A stretch of 64,000 bases of DNA from Arthrobacter sp. 35W (GCF_000482545.1 NZ_KI519455.1:1115247-1179246), one strand, 5' to 3'; counted from the first letter of the stretch, positions 14,123 through 23,699 are shown. Numbers and translations are program-made. Notes: a model not told the origin generated them from the letters alone.

Positions 14123-15581
14123 GGCGGGAATCCTTCGTGAAGGTGATCAGCGGCAGGTAGGCGGTGCGGGTGGAGCCGTCGATCTGGGTGTACTGCACCT
14201 GCTGGAACTGCTGGTCGTCAACGTCAGCATCGGTGCCGCGGGCGGCCAGGACCAGCCCGCGGATGGAATTGATGTGCCGCAGCTCCGCCGGGAGCGTGGC
14301 AAACGCGTCGCCCACGGTGGCGCGGCCCTTGGCCGAGGCGGCGCGGACACGGGCGACGGCGTCGTGCAGGGCGGGCATGTTGGGGGCCGGCGTGTTGGGC
14401 GTGCGGTGGATGTCGGCACCGCTCAGCGCCGGTGGCGCGGCCAGCCTGGGCGGGGGAATGTGGTCCGCCGGGTTGAAGATGCCCAGGCCCGCCAGCGTCT
14501 CAAACTCCGGCCCGTACAGCAGCGGCGCCACCACGGGGGTGCGCGGGCGCAGGTGCTCGGAGGTGGCCACGGCAACCTCGGCGGCGCGGATGGCCTTGCG
14601 CAGCAGCATGGAATCGCGGAACTCGTCGCTTTGGACGTAGGTGTGCAGGCTTTCGGAGAGGCGGCCATAGATGGCATGGACCTCCGAGGCCTGGCGGCGC
14701 AGCTCCCGCACCAGTGTGGCCAGGGTGGTGCGCTCCTCGGTGGAGAGCTCATCAATGAACTCCCGCTCCAACACCTCATTGACGCTCTGGCGGAACCGCG
14801 CCTGCTGGGCCGGATCGTTGAGGAACTCGGTGAAGCCGCGGAAGGTCTCGCCCTCGGCGGTGTTGCGCAGCACCTTGTCGCCCTCGAGGACCTGTCCCAC
14901 GGCCACGCCCTTGGCCATGGAGGACTCCATGATTTCCTGCCGGATGGTGTGCAGCATGCGCTCCACGCCGTCGCGCATGCGCTTGAAATCCGAGGGCAGG
15001 GAGGACGCAAGGTCCAGAACGCTGCGGGCCGCCGCGACGGCGGTGTCCGTGGACAACACGGCGGGGCTTTGGCCGTTCTTCAGCGCCTCCACCTCCGATT
15101 GGCGGTCCGCGATCTCCGCCTCCAGCTGGGCGATCCGGGTCTCGGGGTTCGGGTCCGTTTGGTAGGAGAGCGTTTCCAGGCTGCTCAGCAGTGTGGTCAG
15201 CCGCGAGCTGTTGAGGTTGGTGCGCTCCGCGGTGAAGGTGTCCACGAAGTTCAGCACGCGCGCGCTGGCGGCGGTGGGTTCATAGACAAACTGGCCGTCC
15301 ACCATGGGGCGGGCCAGGAACTGGTTCCGGACCCAGGAATCGGCGTAGTTGGAGGCCTGCCAGGCATCGTTGAGGCTCAGCTGCTCGTAGCGGAGTTCCT
15401 TGAGGAAGGCGGCCAGCGCTCCGTGGAATTCCTCCAGCGGAATGCGAGGCCTCGCCGGGGTGAACTCGGCCCGCAGGAAGGCCACGGTCCACGGTGCTGC
15501 GGAGAGCAGCTTCCAGGCCGGGCCCAGACGGAGCTCCTTCTGGGCATGCCAATTGGCCACGGCGTTGTCAGTGGAGCGCAT
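14112..15581 (-). CDS. JetA/MksF-like DUF3375 kleisin
   Basis: Predicted kleisin of the Wadjet/MksBEF complex, 489 residues, usual for DUF3375. The N-terminal segment with NWHAQKELRLGPAWKLL and EFHGALAAFLKELR fits the family; the middle is coiled-coil and helical. I chose the ATG at 15581. The frame stays open to 15716, but that extension reads through the palindrome at 15673-15725 and its residues do not look like coding sequence. It is the first gene of the tightly packed A-B-C unit. The 157 bases upstream, with the strong hairpin, may make it a separate transcript from the 635-residue gene. Confidence 0.87.
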   Translation of the reverse strand: MRSTDNAVANWHAQKELRLGPAWKLLSAAPWTVAFLRAEFTPARPRIPLEEFHGALAAFLKELRYEQLSLNDAWQASNYADSWVRNQFLARPMVDGQFVYEPTAASARVLNFVDTFTAERTNLNSSRLTTLLSSLETLSYQTDPNPETRIAQLEAEIADRQSEVEALKNGQSPAVLSTDTAVAAARSVLDLASSLPSDFKRMRDGVERMLHTIRQEIMESSMAKGVAVGQVLEGDKVLRNTAEGETFRGFTEFLNDPAQQARFRQSVNEVLEREFIDELSTEERTTLATLVRELRRQASEVHAIYGRLSESLHTYVQSDEFRDSMLLRKAIRAAEVAVATSEHLRPRTPVVAPLLYGPEFETLAGLGIFNPADHIPPPRLAAPPALSGADIHRTPNTPAPNMPALHDAVARVRAASAKGRATVGDAFATLPAELRHINSIRGLVLAARGTDADVDDQQFQQVQYTQIDGSTRTAYLPLITFTKDSRHEH

Positions 15582-15672
15582 CACGTACTTTCTGCCGGGC
15601 CAGGCTGCGGGGAGGGTAGTGTCCCATTTTATGCCATCCGGCGCCTCCGCCGGTCGCCCGCCAACCCCGGCC

Positions 15673-15725
15673 AAAGCGCACTTGGGGACAGTGTTGGGCC
15701 CCCGCACTGTCCCCAAGTGCGCTTT
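15673..15725. repeat. 21-bp perfect intergenic palindrome (TTGGGGACAGT type)
   Basis: Arms 15673-15693 and 15705-15725 are exact reverse complements around an 11-base loop. It lies between the 635-residue gene and jetA and may end transcription of the former. The core TTGGGGACAGT recurs in the palindrome at 29265-29321, so this looks like a dispersed element rather than a one-off terminator. Confidence 0.8.
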
Positions 15726-15738
15726 CGCGGAGGAGGAG

Positions 15739-17646
15739 TTAGGGTTCCATGTCTTCGTGGGCGACGACGCGGCTGAGTTCGATGGTGCCGTCGGCGCATT
15801 TCCAATAGTGCAGGCGGCGGGCGGCGCTGACGCGTTCTTCGACGTGCAGGCGCCAGCAGTGGTCGATGCCTGAGGTGCCGGGGCGGGTGACGCCGGGGGC
15901 GCTGCCGGTCTTCCCGGTCCGCAGCTCGTGGGCCTGGCGCTTCTTCAGGGCCTCCGACCGGCCGGCCAGGAGGTCGACGACGGCGCGCAGGGCCTTGACG
16001 CGCTTGTCCTTGGGCTCGGCCAGCAGGGAATCGCAGAAGGCCGGCCCCACGCTGAAGGCACGCAGCGGAAACTCCGCCTTTTCCGCGGCGGGGATGATCT
16101 TGGCCCACGTCCGCAGCACCTCGAAGCGGACGTAGTCCTCGCTGGTGGCGAACCAGCCGCGGTCGGAGCCCTTGGACTCGCTGCTGGCGGCCTTGCCGGC
16201 GTTGCGGTAGTTGGTTTTGAGCTCGCGCAGCTTGACGTCGGCCGCACGCAGCCGCTCCGCCAGGTCCTTGGCCCGGGCGTTGGCTTCATTCACCTCCACG
16301 GCCAGGTGGTGCGCCTCCTCACGCTCGCGCTGCAGCTTGGTGCCCAGCTTTTCCAGCTGGATCTGCCCGGCGTTGCCGTTGGCCAGCTGGTGGCGCAGAT
16401 GGTGGACCTCGTCCTTGAGCGCATTGTTCTCGGCCTTCAACGCGTCCTGCCGCAGCAGCGACTGCTTCAGCGCTCCGGGCGCCGCTGCCGGCGCAGCAGT
16501 TGCCGGGGCGGCCGGGGCGGCGCCGGGCAGTGCAGAATCCCCGGGCTCCGGGGCGCCAGTGGTCCCGTCGCCGGCGAAGCCGGCCTCCGCCGGGGCGGCG
16601 GGGACCTCCAGCGGACCGCCAACGGCCGCTTCATCGTCGTACTTGTTCCGGCCGAGTTCCAGCCACGGAATGCCGCCCCGCAACAGGGCCGGCGCGGGCA
16701 CAATGTCCTCGTCGTCGTCCACGTCCAGCATGGACAGCAGCAGTTTTCCGCCCTCAAAGCGGACCCGGACGGCCACCACCTCGCCCACACTGAGGAGATC
16801 GTCCGCGGTGTCGAAAACGTTGGACGAGATGCGGGCCAGAGGGATGCCGATGCGCTGGCCGGGGTAGAGCAGCACCTCGGCCTTGTCCGCGTGGACCGAT
16901 TCCACCAGGGCCAGGGCCACGCTGCCATCACTGTAGATGCCTCTGACACTGGTGGGCGCAGCCGCCGCCGGGACCTTGAAGCTGTGCTGGGCGGCGTCGT
17001 AGCTGCCGCGGATGTCCTGGCCGGGGGCCAGCAGCCAGTCGAGGGCGATGCCGGGGAACTGGAACTCCTGGCGGATGGTGGCCTTCGCGCCGCTGGGCAG
17101 GGCCACAACGGCCCGGGCGCCGTTGGTCGCCAGGCTGACAACCGTCCCCGTGGTGTCTATGGGTGCCGGTGGGGCCGGGGCCGCCGTCCGCGGCTGGGGC
17201 ACGATCGCCGCCGCCATCTTCTCGGCATCGCGGACCACCCAGGTGGCCGCATCCTCGCACTCGGCGGCGCTGCGGACCAGGTGCAGGGGGCTCTCGCGCG
17301 TATGTTCCAGCCATCGAGTGCCCGGCGGATAGGCCCGCACCGCGTTGCCAAAGATGCCCGCCTCCTTGGAGAGCAGGTCCTCCAGGTCGTACGTGGTGCG
17401 CCCGGTCTGGACCAGGGCCAGCACGGCGATGCCATCGAGCTTGCGGCTGAGCTGGACGGCATCCAGCCGGCATTCGGGGAACTTGGCATCGTGGGAAACC
17501 ACGACGACGACGTCCGTGCGTTGGGGGTCCAGCAGGAGCTCGGCCAGGGCGGAACCGGAGGGCTGCAGCAGCTCGGCGGGCGCGGTGGCGGGCTCCGCCG
17601 CCACCGCGGGGGCAGGCTTGGTGCTGCGGTTCCTGCGCGAACCCAT
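15739..17646 (-). CDS. Modular protein: S1-like barrels, coiled coil, compact C-terminal domain; unknown function
   Basis: No family recognised with confidence, 635 residues. Residues about 30-150 form an alternating strand/helix region (VVVVVSHDAKFP onwards) suggesting a Rossmann- or PIN-like fold. Residues about 165-340 look like two small beta-barrel, S1-like units. A Pro/Ala linker leads to a coiled coil (about 395-480, KAENNALKDEVHHLRHQL). The last 45 residues have a RelE-like pattern (WRLHVEERVSAARRLHYWK, then ELSRVV). The start at 17646 has a GGGAGGGGAG ribosome site; the frame extends 13 codons further. It lies between the helicase-nuclease gene and jetA on the same strand. It has none of the JetD TOPRIM features I could look for. 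Confidence 0.75.
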   Translation of the reverse strand: MGSRRNRSTKPAPAVAAEPATAPAELLQPSGSALAELLLDPQRTDVVVVVSHDAKFPECRLDAVQLSRKLDGIAVLALVQTGRTTYDLEDLLSKEAGIFGNAVRAYPPGTRWLEHTRESPLHLVRSAAECEDAATWVVRDAEKMAAAIVPQPRTAAPAPPAPIDTTGTVVSLATNGARAVVALPSGAKATIRQEFQFPGIALDWLLAPGQDIRGSYDAAQHSFKVPAAAAPTSVRGIYSDGSVALALVESVHADKAEVLLYPGQRIGIPLARISSNVFDTADDLLSVGEVVAVRVRFEGGKLLLSMLDVDDDEDIVPAPALLRGGIPWLELGRNKYDDEAAVGGPLEVPAAPAEAGFAGDGTTGAPEPGDSALPGAAPAAPATAAPAAAPGALKQSLLRQDALKAENNALKDEVHHLRHQLANGNAGQIQLEKLGTKLQREREEAHHLAVEVNEANARAKDLAERLRAADVKLRELKTNYRNAGKAASSESKGSDRGWFATSEDYVRFEVLRTWAKIIPAAEKAEFPLRAFSVGPAFCDSLLAEPKDKRVKALRAVVDLLAGRSEALKKRQAHELRTGKTGSAPGVTRPGTSGIDHCWRLHVEERVSAARRLHYWKCADGTIELSRVVAHEDMEP

Positions 17647-17737
17647 CAGATGCTCCCCTCCCGCCAGCCAGATGCGTCGTTGCAACCGGACCGTTGACTG
17701 AAAAGACTACGGCCTCTTGCTGGCAGCGCGCCGTGGA

Positions 17738-20700
17738 TTACGAACACAGACCGACAAATGCCCCCAGATCCGTCAAGGCGTCCGGGCGGGTGGGCATGTA
17801 GCTGGTCAGCTGGCGGGAGCGGATGATGACGGCCCGCCACTGGCCGCGGGAGATGGCCACGTTGATCCGGTTGCGGTTGAGCAGGAATTCGGCGCCGCGG
17901 GGCGTCTCGGCAATGTCTGAACACGCCATGGTCACCAGCACCACCGGCGCCTCCTGGCCTTGGAACTTGTCCACCGTGCCGACCCGGACGCCGGGCAGGC
18001 CGGCGGCATCCAACGCATCGCGCACGCGGTGGATCTGCGCGTTGTAGGCAGCCACCACCAGAATGTCCTCCTGCCCAAGCGGGCGGGGGTCCGCTGACGC
18101 TCCACCGGTCCAGGCCAGCCCCACGTGCCGCCTCACCTGTGCCACCACCTCGCGGGCCTCCTCCGGAGATGAAATGGTGTTTCCGGAATGCTCCACGAAC
18201 ACCGTTTCCACGCCCGCGGGGACCCCGGCCAGCTGGCGCAGCGACGCCGCCGGGGCGGATTTCAGCCGCCCCTCGTAGCTCAGGTCCGAGACGGCGGAGC
18301 AGAGCCGGGGATGCATGCGCCATGAATCGGCCAGGAAGTAGCCCAGCTCCGCGGGCAGCGTGTGGTGGCCCGGCGAGAGCCAGCCCAGTGCCGACTCGTC
18401 CACGGGCTCCGGGTGCGAGCCCTGCGTGACCTGGGGCAGCTGCTGGGGATCGCCCAGCAGGAGCAGCCGCTTGGCGGCCCGCGACACCGCCAGCGTGTTG
18501 GCCAGCGAGAACTGCCCCGCCTCGTCAATCACCAGCAGGTCCAGCGAGCCTTCGGGGACCTTGGTGCCCGTCATAGTCCAGGCGGTGCCGCCGATCAGGG
18601 CGCCGTCGGGCCCGTCCAGCAGGGCCGCGAACCTGCTGTCTTCGGTGACGGTCCAGGCGACCTCGCCTGTCCCCTTGGGCTTCTTGCCCACTCGGTCGGG
18701 ATCGATGCCGGCCTTTTCCACGGCGGCCGTGAGCATGTTTTCGACGACGGCGTGGGCCTGGCCCACCACGCCCACCTTCCAGCCTGCGGCCACCAGATTG
18801 GCTATGACGTGCGAGCCCACATGGGTCTTGCCCGTCCCCGGCGGGCCCTGCACGGCGAGGTAGGAGTGGTCCAGATCCCGCACGGCCGCGGTGATGGCGG
18901 CAATGTTGTCAGCGCCGTGGTCGCCGACGACGACGGCGGGCAGCGCGTCGAGCGTGGCCAGCCGGGGCGGGCGGCGGCGCAGGATGTCCACGCCGGGGTG
19001 CTTCGGCAGCGAGGGGACCATCGAACCGACGGTGCGTGCCAGCTCGCTGAGCGATTCCTGGATGCTGACGGTCCTGATGGGCTGGTCGGGGGTGAGCGCC
19101 ATGGGCGCCTGGTCGTACGGCTGGACCTTGAGCGAGGACTTCTCCTGGACCACCAGCACCACGGACTCGGGGTTGGCCGGATCCGGAGCCGAATCTAGAA
19201 CGGTTGTGCTAAAAAGGCCGCCGCGGGGCGGTATGGATCCCGGCTGTCCGCCGTCGGCCGGTTCCAAGCCCTCCGGCAGGGGGTGGTTGAACATGCGGAA
19301 CCAGCTGGTGCCGGGCCTGAAATCGGAGCCGTCGGACATCCTGCCCTTCAAGCGCAGGGTGCGCACCTCGGTCCGGGCCCGGGGACCGGACTTGGCCCAG
19401 CCCTCAAGCTCCTGGGCCTGGTCCACCACAAAGACGTTGCGGCCCTCGGTCCACTCGTCCACGGACGTGCCCAGCCTGTCGAAGTGCCCCCACCAGAACT
19501 GCTTGTTCTCCCGGCGGTGGTATCCGGTGGCCGCCGCGATCATGGCGATGGCGCGCTCGTCGTCGCTGAAGGTGTGGTGCTTGTCCGCGGCCAGCGCGGC
19601 CAGGTATTCGTGCAGGCGCACCTCCTCCGGGCTCGGCTCATAGGCGGGCACCCCGGCGTCGTCAGCGGTTCCGGCCAACGTGTCCTGCCGGGCGGCACGG
19701 GCCGCCTGCTCCGCCGCCGTCAATCCGGGGACGGGCAGCGCCAGCAGCCAGTCGCGCAGGCGGAGGGTGGAGAGGCAGTCGTAGTGGTTGTAGTCGGCGA
19801 TGGAGGCGAGGATCCGGGCCGCCTCCGCGCCATGTCCGGCCTCCTGTGCCTGGCAGTACTGCGCGTAGGCCACCACCGAGGCTCCGGCATCCGTGACATC
19901 GCCCGAGCGCAGATTGTCCTTCATGTAGAGGGGCTCGAGCTTCTTGATGGAGTAGCTGGATTCGGAAATGCGCAGCGAGTGGCGCACGGTGTCGTAGAGG
20001 TCCACCAGCAGGCCGTCCTTGAGCCAGCCATCCACAATGTCCTCCCCGCCCACATGGCGCTGGGACAGGCTGCGCAGGGCCGACTTCTCGTAGGCGGCGT
20101 AGTGGTAGACGTGCATGTCCGGATGCTCCGCGCGCCGCTCCTGGACATAGGCGAGGAAGTCCAGGAAGGCCTGGCGCTCGCCGTCGCGCGAGTGCGCCCA
20201 GAAGGGCCGGAACGCCGGATCTGCGCTGGCGTTCCCGCCGTCGTCCTCCCGGTGGTTCTCCCCGGCGGGCGCTTCGAGGACGCCGAAGAGGTACTCCAAT
20301 CCCCAGCCGCCGTCGGAGTCCTGCCACAGCGGATCGCCCTCGAAGTCGAAGAAGATGTCACCCTCGCTGGGCGTGGGCAGGGTGGCGGTGGTGGCGCCGG
20401 GGAGCACCTTGTACGTGACGGTGTGCTGCTGGCCGTTCTTGGCGTAGGTGCGCCCGCCGTCGGCCTCTTCCACGCCCGTCTGCATGCGGGCCTGGCTGCG
20501 CAGCCGCGCCACGGGGCCGGCGGCCTCCGCCTCCGGCAACGCTGCGAGATCCTCAATGGTGTGGATGTTCCTGGCCCGCAGCTTGCGGCGCGTTCCGCTC
20601 GTCATGCCCGCCACCAGCAGCAGATCGCGGGTACGGGCAATCTGGCCGGCGCAGTAGTCGCACCGCCCGCAGGCGGTGAAGCCCTCGGTGCCCCATTCGA

Positions 20701-21430
20701 CGGGGGATGCGGCGGCGCGGTGGCCGCCGGCCAGGGCGATGAAACGCGCCCGGCGCTCGCGGTACACGGGCAGCAGATCCCGCAGCGTGTAGGACTGCCG
20801 GCCCATGTCGCCGAGCACCAGGGTGGCCATCGGCGCTGGTTCGATGCCGGCTGCCAGCAATTGGTCCGCATAGGCCGCCAGCTGCAGCAGCGCACCCACC
20901 TTGGCATGCCGGGCCAGCTTGGTGTCCCACACGGCGTAGGCGGCAGCGTTCTCCGGCCGGGCTCCGGCGGTTCCCTCTGGGGCCACCGCCACCTCGACGT
21001 CGGCGCGGACCAGGAAGTCGGCAAAGCCAACAAAGGCGAATCCGGGCTCCGAGGGGGCGAAGAAGGTGGCCTGGAAGACGACGCCGGCACCGTCCCGCAG
21101 GGCCGTGATGGTGTCGGTGTGCTTGGCCTCGAAGTCCGCGCGGGTGGGCGACGCACGGGGCACCTCCAGCACACCGGTGGCGTTGGCAGGGTCCCATGGG
21201 CCCAGTTCCACCAGCAGGGAGTCCAGCAGTTTGCGCTCGTGTACATCGCCCAGCTCGGCCGCCCGCCGGTTCATCTCATCGGCGGGGAAGGCGGCCCTGG
21301 CTGCGAGGCCCAGCTTCTCGTCCAGGACGCGCAGAGTGCGGTACTCGCATTCGCTGGCGGCCACCAGATCGCTCGCGGAAAAGACCAGATCCGCCGGCTG
21401 TCCGGGGGTGGACGGTTCAAGCAGGAACAT
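17738..21430 (-). CDS. TM0106-type RecB-like nuclease / RNase H-like / SF1 helicase fusion
   Basis: A 1230-residue nucleic-acid-processing fusion of the TM0106 RecB-like nuclease family. Order: a PD-(D/E)XK RecB-type domain (VWDTKLA at about residue 167, with a cysteine cluster CGRCDYC at about 255 as in Fe-S nucleases); an RNase H-like 3'-5' exonuclease domain (FFDFEGDP at about 363 and HYDC at about 553); then a Dna2/UPF1-like SF1 helicase with Walker A GPPGTGKT (about 862), DEAG (about 968), VGTVDKFQGQE and the VAISR motif near the C-terminus. Probably cytoplasmic. The family is widespread in actinobacteria with uncertain function. It lies upstream of the 635-residue gene by 91 bases, so a joint role is possible but unproven. 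Confidence 0.88.
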   Translation of the reverse strand: MFLLEPSTPGQPADLVFSASDLVAASECEYRTLRVLDEKLGLAARAAFPADEMNRRAAELGDVHERKLLDSLLVELGPWDPANATGVLEVPRASPTRADFEAKHTDTITALRDGAGVVFQATFFAPSEPGFAFVGFADFLVRADVEVAVAPEGTAGARPENAAAYAVWDTKLARHAKVGALLQLAAYADQLLAAGIEPAPMATLVLGDMGRQSYTLRDLLPVYRERRARFIALAGGHRAAASPVEWGTEGFTACGRCDYCAGQIARTRDLLLVAGMTSGTRRKLRARNIHTIEDLAALPEAEAAGPVARLRSQARMQTGVEEADGGRTYAKNGQQHTVTYKVLPGATTATLPTPSEGDIFFDFEGDPLWQDSDGGWGLEYLFGVLEAPAGENHREDDGGNASADPAFRPFWAHSRDGERQAFLDFLAYVQERRAEHPDMHVYHYAAYEKSALRSLSQRHVGGEDIVDGWLKDGLLVDLYDTVRHSLRISESSYSIKKLEPLYMKDNLRSGDVTDAGASVVAYAQYCQAQEAGHGAEAARILASIADYNHYDCLSTLRLRDWLLALPVPGLTAAEQAARAARQDTLAGTADDAGVPAYEPSPEEVRLHEYLAALAADKHHTFSDDERAIAMIAAATGYHRRENKQFWWGHFDRLGTSVDEWTEGRNVFVVDQAQELEGWAKSGPRARTEVRTLRLKGRMSDGSDFRPGTSWFRMFNHPLPEGLEPADGGQPGSIPPRGGLFSTTVLDSAPDPANPESVVLVVQEKSSLKVQPYDQAPMALTPDQPIRTVSIQESLSELARTVGSMVPSLPKHPGVDILRRRPPRLATLDALPAVVVGDHGADNIAAITAAVRDLDHSYLAVQGPPGTGKTHVGSHVIANLVAAGWKVGVVGQAHAVVENMLTAAVEKAGIDPDRVGKKPKGTGEVAWTVTEDSRFAALLDGPDGALIGGTAWTMTGTKVPEGSLDLLVIDEAGQFSLANTLAVSRAAKRLLLLGDPQQLPQVTQGSHPEPVDESALGWLSPGHHTLPAELGYFLADSWRMHPRLCSAVSDLSYEGRLKSAPAASLRQLAGVPAGVETVFVEHSGNTISSPEEAREVVAQVRRHVGLAWTGGASADPRPLGQEDILVVAAYNAQIHRVRDALDAAGLPGVRVGTVDKFQGQEAPVVLVTMACSDIAETPRGAEFLLNRNRINVAISRGQWRAVIIRSRQLTSYMPTRPDALTDLGAFVGLCS

Positions 21431-21523
21431 GGACTCTCCTCAGCCGCGCCACCGGGCGGCTCCCGGCACTGCTTCGAATCTAGCAAGTGCCGCTGACAAC
21501 GCGGACCCGCCGGATCCACAGTG

Positions 21524-21589
21524 CCCAACTGGGGCGCAGAAACTGCACGGAATCTGCCGGTTTTGTGCAGTTTCCGCGCCCTAGTTGGG
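21524..21589. terminator. 25-bp near-perfect inverted repeat, probable terminator
   Basis: Arms 21524-21548 and 21565-21589 match with two differences, both GU/AC type, around a 16-base loop. It follows the DUF2264 stop and precedes the next minus-strand gene, suiting a terminator. The ends, CCCAACT and AGTTGGG, resemble those of the 29265 palindrome. Confidence 0.7.
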
Positions 21590-21596
21590 GTGAGGG

Positions 21597-23573
21597 CTAC
21601 GCGGGCAGCGCCAACGTCGTCGTCAGCGTCCGGCCGCCGGGGAGGGTGACGGTGCAGGTGGCCGTCCCGCCGTCGTCGTCCACCACAACATCCTGTGGAC
21701 CGGCCGACGGCGCGGTGCCGGCGAGGCGGACCAGCGAGGCGAAGACTGTGCGTCCGCCGGCGTGTCCACCCTCCAGATACGGAATGGTGCTGTGCAGCCC
21801 CAGCGGGGACTGGCCTTCAGCGGACCGGATGCCCGCCCCGGTCCAGCCGGCCAGCGGCCAGATGTTGCTGTGCAGCCCTGGCCTGGAGGCCTCGGCGCGC
21901 ACAAACGACGCCGGCTCGAAACCGGCGCCGGGGCCCCCAACGGACCCGGCGATGGGCGAACCTCCGGCCAGCGCGTAGCCGCCCTCCCTGACGACGCCGG
22001 CGGCGCCGGACCCGCCGTCGTGCGCGGACGGCACGCCGGGGCCCTGGACCACGTGCAGGCGCAGCTCCCAGCCGCCGGCACTGGTGGTGGCCGTGGCAAT
22101 GGTCCACGGCGACTCCGCCTCGTCCCCGCGGCCCCAGACGGGGCGGTAGAAGCTGGCCACGGAACCCTCGGGGGCCGGCAGGCGGTGGATGCGCATGCGC
22201 ACCGATGGCACGCCCTCCCCGTCGAGCAGTGCAATGTGGTTGTCCAACGGGCCCGCGGGATCGTAGACCGGTGCGGTGTGGCTGGAGTAGGCCAGGCGGC
22301 TGTACTCCACGTTTTCCACCCCGGGGCCGTAGTACTTGTCGCTGCCGTGGTTCAGCAGCCGGGCGACGCCGTCGGCCGCCGTGGAGGCGAGCAGGAAGTT
22401 GGGGCCCGGGGCAATCCGGGTGCGGTCGGCCAGCTCCACCGGGGCGGGCTCCTCGACGGCGGTCCAGACGGGGTGGTCGGCGGGCAGCAGCAGGCCGATG
22501 AACGCCTTGGAGGTCCAGAACGGCGACGCCGGGCCGGAGTAGCTCTGGACCAGCGGCAGGAATTCGCCCTGCCAACCCAGCGTGGGCAGGCCGGACGGGG
22601 CGGGGTAGGAGCCGCCGTCGGCGAAGAACTGTGCGGCACCGCTGGCGATGCGCCGCAGTGCCCCGGGGGCCAGACCCGAATCGGCGCCGGCCAGCTCAGC
22701 CATGAACAGCGGAGCGACGGCGGCGTAGCGGTAGATCAGCGAGCGGCCCTGGTAGATCGGGGAGCCGGTGCCGCCAAAGAAGCCCAGGTGGTCGGGCAGG
22801 AAGGCCTCGATCCGCCCCACATAGCGGGAGCGCAGCGCCTCGGCGCGTTCCGGATCGCGCCCGGCCACCATCTGCAGCCACAGCAGCGGGTAGAGGTGCA
22901 TGGCCCAGCCGCAGTAGTAGTCAAAGTAGTCGCCGTCGCCGTCGCGGTACCAGCCGCCGCCGACGTACCAGTCCTCCATCCGGGCCAGCCCGAAGTCGAT
23001 CTGCTCTGCATTGTGCTCCCGGCCCACGCCGGCCAGGAACTCGGCAATCACCACCTGGAACAGCACCCAGTTGTTCCCGTTGGCCTCGCTGGTGGAGGAG
23101 CCGGACAGCCATGCGGCCACCTGGTCCTGCTCGGTGGGGGCCAGGGTGTCCCACAGCCATTCGCGGGTCAGGTGCAGGCCGATGGCGACGGAGGCGGCCT
23201 CCACCATGGGCTGCGTGCGGGTGCGGATGGGCGGCCAGGTGCCGGCGGCACCCCCGGTTCCAGCTGTCGCCATGGTGTACGCGGCGGTTCCGGCCAGCAG
23301 TCCGGCGCGGTAGCGGTCCAGATGCCCGTGCGGATCAGCGCCGGCCTCGCCCGCCACGCGGAAGGCGGCCAGCAGGAAGGTGCGGGCGAAACCCTCCAGA
23401 CCGTCGGACAGTCCACCCGAGCTTGAGGCACGGCCCGGCAGCGGGATCAGCGACAGGTCCGCCGTGGCGAACGGCCGCACCGACAGCAACTGGGCGTCGG
23501 CAAAATGCAGCCAATGGTCTCGGGTCCACCCGGTGGTGGGGCTCAACTGCATGTCCGGGGCGGGGAAATCCAT
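21597..23573 (-). CDS. DUF2264 family protein, probable glycoside hydrolase
   Basis: Cytoplasmic-looking 658-residue protein with the DUF2264 pattern: an all-helical (alpha/alpha)-type N-terminal half with TWPPIRTRTQPMVEAAS, EANGNNWVLFQVVIAEFL and RDGDGDYFDYYCGWAMH, then a beta-rich C-terminal half. From memory, some DUF2264 members have been placed in a CAZy hydrolase family acting on uronic acid sugars; I cannot check this. The ATG at 23573 has a GAGGT ribosome site; the open frame beyond it is a shadow. It is divergent from the regulator and sugar importer, so it probably degrades the imported oligosaccharide. Confidence 0.85.
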   Translation of the reverse strand: MDFPAPDMQLSPTTGWTRDHWLHFADAQLLSVRPFATADLSLIPLPGRASSSGGLSDGLEGFARTFLLAAFRVAGEAGADPHGHLDRYRAGLLAGTAAYTMATAGTGGAAGTWPPIRTRTQPMVEAASVAIGLHLTREWLWDTLAPTEQDQVAAWLSGSSTSEANGNNWVLFQVVIAEFLAGVGREHNAEQIDFGLARMEDWYVGGGWYRDGDGDYFDYYCGWAMHLYPLLWLQMVAGRDPERAEALRSRYVGRIEAFLPDHLGFFGGTGSPIYQGRSLIYRYAAVAPLFMAELAGADSGLAPGALRRIASGAAQFFADGGSYPAPSGLPTLGWQGEFLPLVQSYSGPASPFWTSKAFIGLLLPADHPVWTAVEEPAPVELADRTRIAPGPNFLLASTAADGVARLLNHGSDKYYGPGVENVEYSRLAYSSHTAPVYDPAGPLDNHIALLDGEGVPSVRMRIHRLPAPEGSVASFYRPVWGRGDEAESPWTIATATTSAGGWELRLHVVQGPGVPSAHDGGSGAAGVVREGGYALAGGSPIAGSVGGPGAGFEPASFVRAEASRPGLHSNIWPLAGWTGAGIRSAEGQSPLGLHSTIPYLEGGHAGGRTVFASLVRLAGTAPSAGPQDVVVDDDGGTATCTVTLPGGRTLTTTLALPA

Positions 23574-23665
23574 TGTGACCTCTGTTGTCGGGAGATTGCT
23601 GGCATCGACGGTGAAACCTGGGCCGGGTGCGGGCAGCGGTTGCCCTTGGCCATGCATCAAGACTA

Positions 23666-23699
23666 TGTTCGGAGCAATCAAAATTTGAGTAAACGAACA
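23666..23699. promoter_or_regulatory. Candidate operator between the DUF2264 gene and its regulator
   Basis: TGTTCG (23666-23671) and CGAACA (23694-23699) form an inverted pair around an AT-rich core in the divergent promoter region. The same TGTTCG half-site recurs before the importer operon. A site for the adjacent regulator is the simplest reading. Confidence 0.4.

Noticed and set aside
15582-15716. N-terminal extension of JetA
   Set aside because: It reads through a perfect palindrome and the extra residues are not family-like; the ATG at 15581 fits DUF3375 length.
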